Shown here piece by piece: positions 5,259 to 6,409 of a stretch of 6,409 nucleotides of DNA. The notes beneath the pieces are model-generated. The model worked only from the letters and a program-made list of their open reading frames with translations, did no database searches and was not told the DNA's origin. This DNA comes from Fontivivens sp964399735. GTDB taxonomy: Bacteria; Zhuqueibacterota; Zhuqueibacteria; Residuimicrobiales; Krinioviventaceae. Location of the stretch: the NCBI GenBank assembly GCA_964399735.1, contig CAYNSO010000162.1, positions 1-6,409 of the forward strand. Reading direction: 5' to 3'. A program made the position numbers and the translations under genes. The stretch's first letter is position 1. Each line of letters starts with the position of its first letter.

Positions 5259-6098
5259 CCACTCTTCGCGCAGCTTTTCGCCACGGATGCTGATCACGAT
5301 CGCTTTCACAGGTACTTTGCGAGTGGAGAGTTCAAGAGCTTGCTGTATCAGCCGCAATAAACCATTGCAACAGGGTACCTGCATCATCATAACCGTAATG
5401 GTATTAATCTCGGCCTGTTCGAGCAGCGCCACCAGTTTGTCCAGGTATACCTGCTGGCCTTCGTCCAGCTTGGGACAAGCGATTGCCAGTACTTTACCGC
5501 GCAGATAATTTTGATGAAAATCGCCGACGCTGAACGCCACGCAATCCGCCGCCAGCAGCAGATCGGCATTGCGGAAATGTGGCGCATTCGGCGAAATCAA
5601 ATGCATTTGCACCGGCCAGGTGGTTAACTGCGAAGGCCGCGAACCCGCCGTGCTTGCCTTATCTTCCGGCTGTTCAGCAAAACTTGCCGAACGTAAACCC
5701 GGACACCCGCTATGTTGCGCGGTATCCTGGTTGTGCGGCTCGTCATGACCGGTAATAGCGATATGATGCTGCCGCAAATATTCCAGCGCCTGGTTGTAAT
5801 AATCGGTTTGACCATGTTCTTGCAAATGTTTTAAATGCGCTTTAATGGTATTCAACCCTTGAGGCGCTATATTTTCCATCACCTTGTACTCATTATATGG
5901 CCCGGCCTCGCGCTCTTCAATGGTAATGGCTCCTTCGGGACAGTGCCCCAGGCATGCGCCCAGACCGTCACAAATCAAATCGCTCACCAGCCGGGCTTTG
6001 CCGTCAATGAGTTGAATAGCGCCTTCCGGGCAGCCGGGTATGCACAACCCGCAGCCGGTACATTTTTTTTGATCTATATTGATTATTTTTCTTTTCAT
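5247..6098 (-). CDS. Two-motif iron-sulfur protein with cysteine-containing C-terminal domain
   Basis: The product is a 283-residue cytoplasmic redox protein. A ferredoxin domain occupies residues 1-60. Its first motif is canonical, CTGCGLCIPGCPEG (C13, C16, C19, C23). The second, CDGLGACLGHCPEG, has C43, C49 and C53 but leucine at 46, where the second cysteine of a CxxCxxCxxxCP motif would stand. A less conserved linker (about 85-158) includes HSGCPG (C132). The C-terminal domain (160-283) has WPVQMHLISPNAP, AADC (C186), IACPKLD (C208) and VPCCNG (C243, C244), followed by VKAIVISIRGE. I recall this arrangement from a conserved '4Fe-4S binding protein' family of anaerobes with no firmly known reaction. 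The start has AAGAGG 5 nt upstream. The stop lies inside a heptamer array, and repeat copy 3 lies upstream. Confidence 0.9.
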   Translation of the reverse strand: MKRKIINIDQKKCTGCGLCIPGCPEGAIQLIDGKARLVSDLICDGLGACLGHCPEGAITIEEREAGPYNEYKVMENIAPQGLNTIKAHLKHLQEHGQTDYYNQALEYLRQHHIAITGHDEPHNQDTAQHSGCPGLRSASFAEQPEDKASTAGSRPSQLTTWPVQMHLISPNAPHFRNADLLLAADCVAFSVGDFHQNYLRGKVLAIACPKLDEGQQVYLDKLVALLEQAEINTITVMMMQVPCCNGLLRLIQQALELSTRKVPVKAIVISIRGEKLREEWVKM

Positions 6099-6103
6099 AT
6101 TAG

Positions 6104-6109
6104 CCTCTT
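6104..6109 (-). promoter_or_regulatory. Ribosome binding site of the Fe-S protein gene
   Basis: On the minus strand AAGAGG lies 5 nt before the ATG at 6098. It supports this start, five codons before the residues leading into the first cluster motif. Confidence 0.65.
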
Positions 6110-6123
6110 AAACTTTAATACAA

Positions 6124-6137
6124 TGGCCATTTGGCCA
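6124..6137. promoter_or_regulatory. Paired TGGCCA palindromes upstream of the Fe-S gene
   Basis: Two 6-bp palindromes TGGCCA (6124-6129 and 6132-6137) lie 8 bp apart, 26-39 bp before the start codon. They stand out from AT-rich surroundings and could be an operator. They could also be chance. Confidence 0.25.
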
Positions 6138-6180
6138 ATAATGCTGATGCTGACAATATAATATAGACAGAATCCATTAA

Positions 6181-6210
6181 AATATCCTTGATATGCGTCA
6201 AGATATTTTT
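6181..6210 (+). other. Hairpin adjoining repeat copy 3
   Basis: AATATCCTTGA (6181-6191) pairs with TCAAGATATT (6198-6207) around TATGCG, with one bulged C. On the plus strand a short T run follows (6206-6210). It directly abuts the conserved end of repeat copy 3. It may be a terminator or part of the element's boundary. Confidence 0.5.
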
Positions 6211-6409
6211 GGTTCTATATGCTTTTCTATGGGTAATTATTTCGATAGAACCATTGTTAAAAGGTTAAAAGGCTCAATATGAACACATTGTATCAAGTTC
6301 TTTTTAAATATTAAAGACGTGGAAAGGTTTTATTCTTTTTCTCCTTTGCGTCCTCCGTGACCTCTGCGGTTTCATTCTTATATTTTACCGCAGAGGTCGC
6401 CGAGAGCGC
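6211..6409 (-). repeat. Dispersed intergenic repeat, copy 3 (truncated by window end)
   Basis: This minus-strand copy of the repeat is nearly identical to copy 1 over their shared 65 bp and aligns with copy 2 over its whole length. It carries the least degraded outer inverted repeat, GACCTCTGCGGT (6359-6370) with ACCGCAGAGGTC (6387-6398), a 12-bp perfect stem. It also carries the CAATATG/CACATTG stem (6275-6281, 6284-6290) and GGTTCTAT/ATAGAACC at 6211-6218 and 6245-6252. It points toward the Fe-S gene start, 112 bp away. With the short 6099-6210 leader it fills the gene-free right end of the window. Confidence 0.9.

Noticed and set aside
5835..6161. 108-codon open frame on the plus strand
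   Set aside because: It is antisense to the ferredoxin domain of the Fe-S gene, whose motifs fix the true frame.
1..6409. CRISPR array interpretation of the repeats
   Set aside because: The three repeat copies are about 2-4 kb apart with genes between, and the heptamer array has no spacers; no cas gene is present.
1..6409. Composite transposon bounded by inverted copies 1 and 3
   Set aside because: A third copy lies inside, no transposase is present, and the repeats carry no coding capacity; a dispersed repeat family explains it more simply.

Overview
The window looks like bacterial chromosomal DNA from the FCB superphylum (Calditrichota / candidate phylum KSB1 / Bacteroidota-like). The main clue is the first gene, which ends in a type IX secretion-type C-terminal sorting domain (LYPNYPNPFN motif, final KLLYIR) behind a Bacteroidota-style 'LPVNLVSF' beta-sandwich. 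A DUF6599-type protein, very AT-rich gene gaps and abundant dispersed repeats fit that placement. It is an inference from protein style, not a taxonomic assignment.

Layout: five genes are supported. (1) 296-1777 (+) encodes a secreted SGNH-hydrolase-like protein with a sorting domain, followed by a hairpin terminator. (2) 2408-3142 (+) encodes an exported metallo-beta-lactamase-fold hydrolase. (3) 3171-4082 (+) encodes an exported DUF6599-type protein, 28 nt downstream and probably co-transcribed with gene 2. (4) 4178-4666 (-) encodes a bacterial ferritin, convergent with gene 3 across a shared bidirectional hairpin terminator. (5) 5247-6098 (-) encodes a two-motif iron-sulfur protein with a cysteine-containing C-terminal domain. 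Two genes are iron-related (storage and Fe-S redox) and three encode exported proteins. Beyond the gene 2-3 pair, nothing shows that the five form one pathway.

The gaps hold most of the unusual structure. One repeat family of at least 200 bp occurs three times: at 1-65 (cut by the window start), at about 2131-2331, and on the minus strand at 6211-6409 (cut by the window end). Each copy lies upstream of, and points toward, the next gene's start codon (genes 1, 2 and 5). The copies share internal inverted repeats, and each is followed by its own unrelated hairpin. The 580-bp gap between the ferritin and Fe-S genes contains a probable ferritin promoter and a GC-richer patch with a hairpin. It also contains a ~215-bp MITE-like element bounded by 11-bp inverted repeats, with a second palindromic repeat nested inside, and a heptanucleotide tandem array that runs into the stop codon of the Fe-S gene.

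No tRNA, rRNA, CRISPR array, intact transposase or phage gene was seen. I found no clear new multi-gene system. The strongest leads are the gene-oriented repeat family and the heptamer array.
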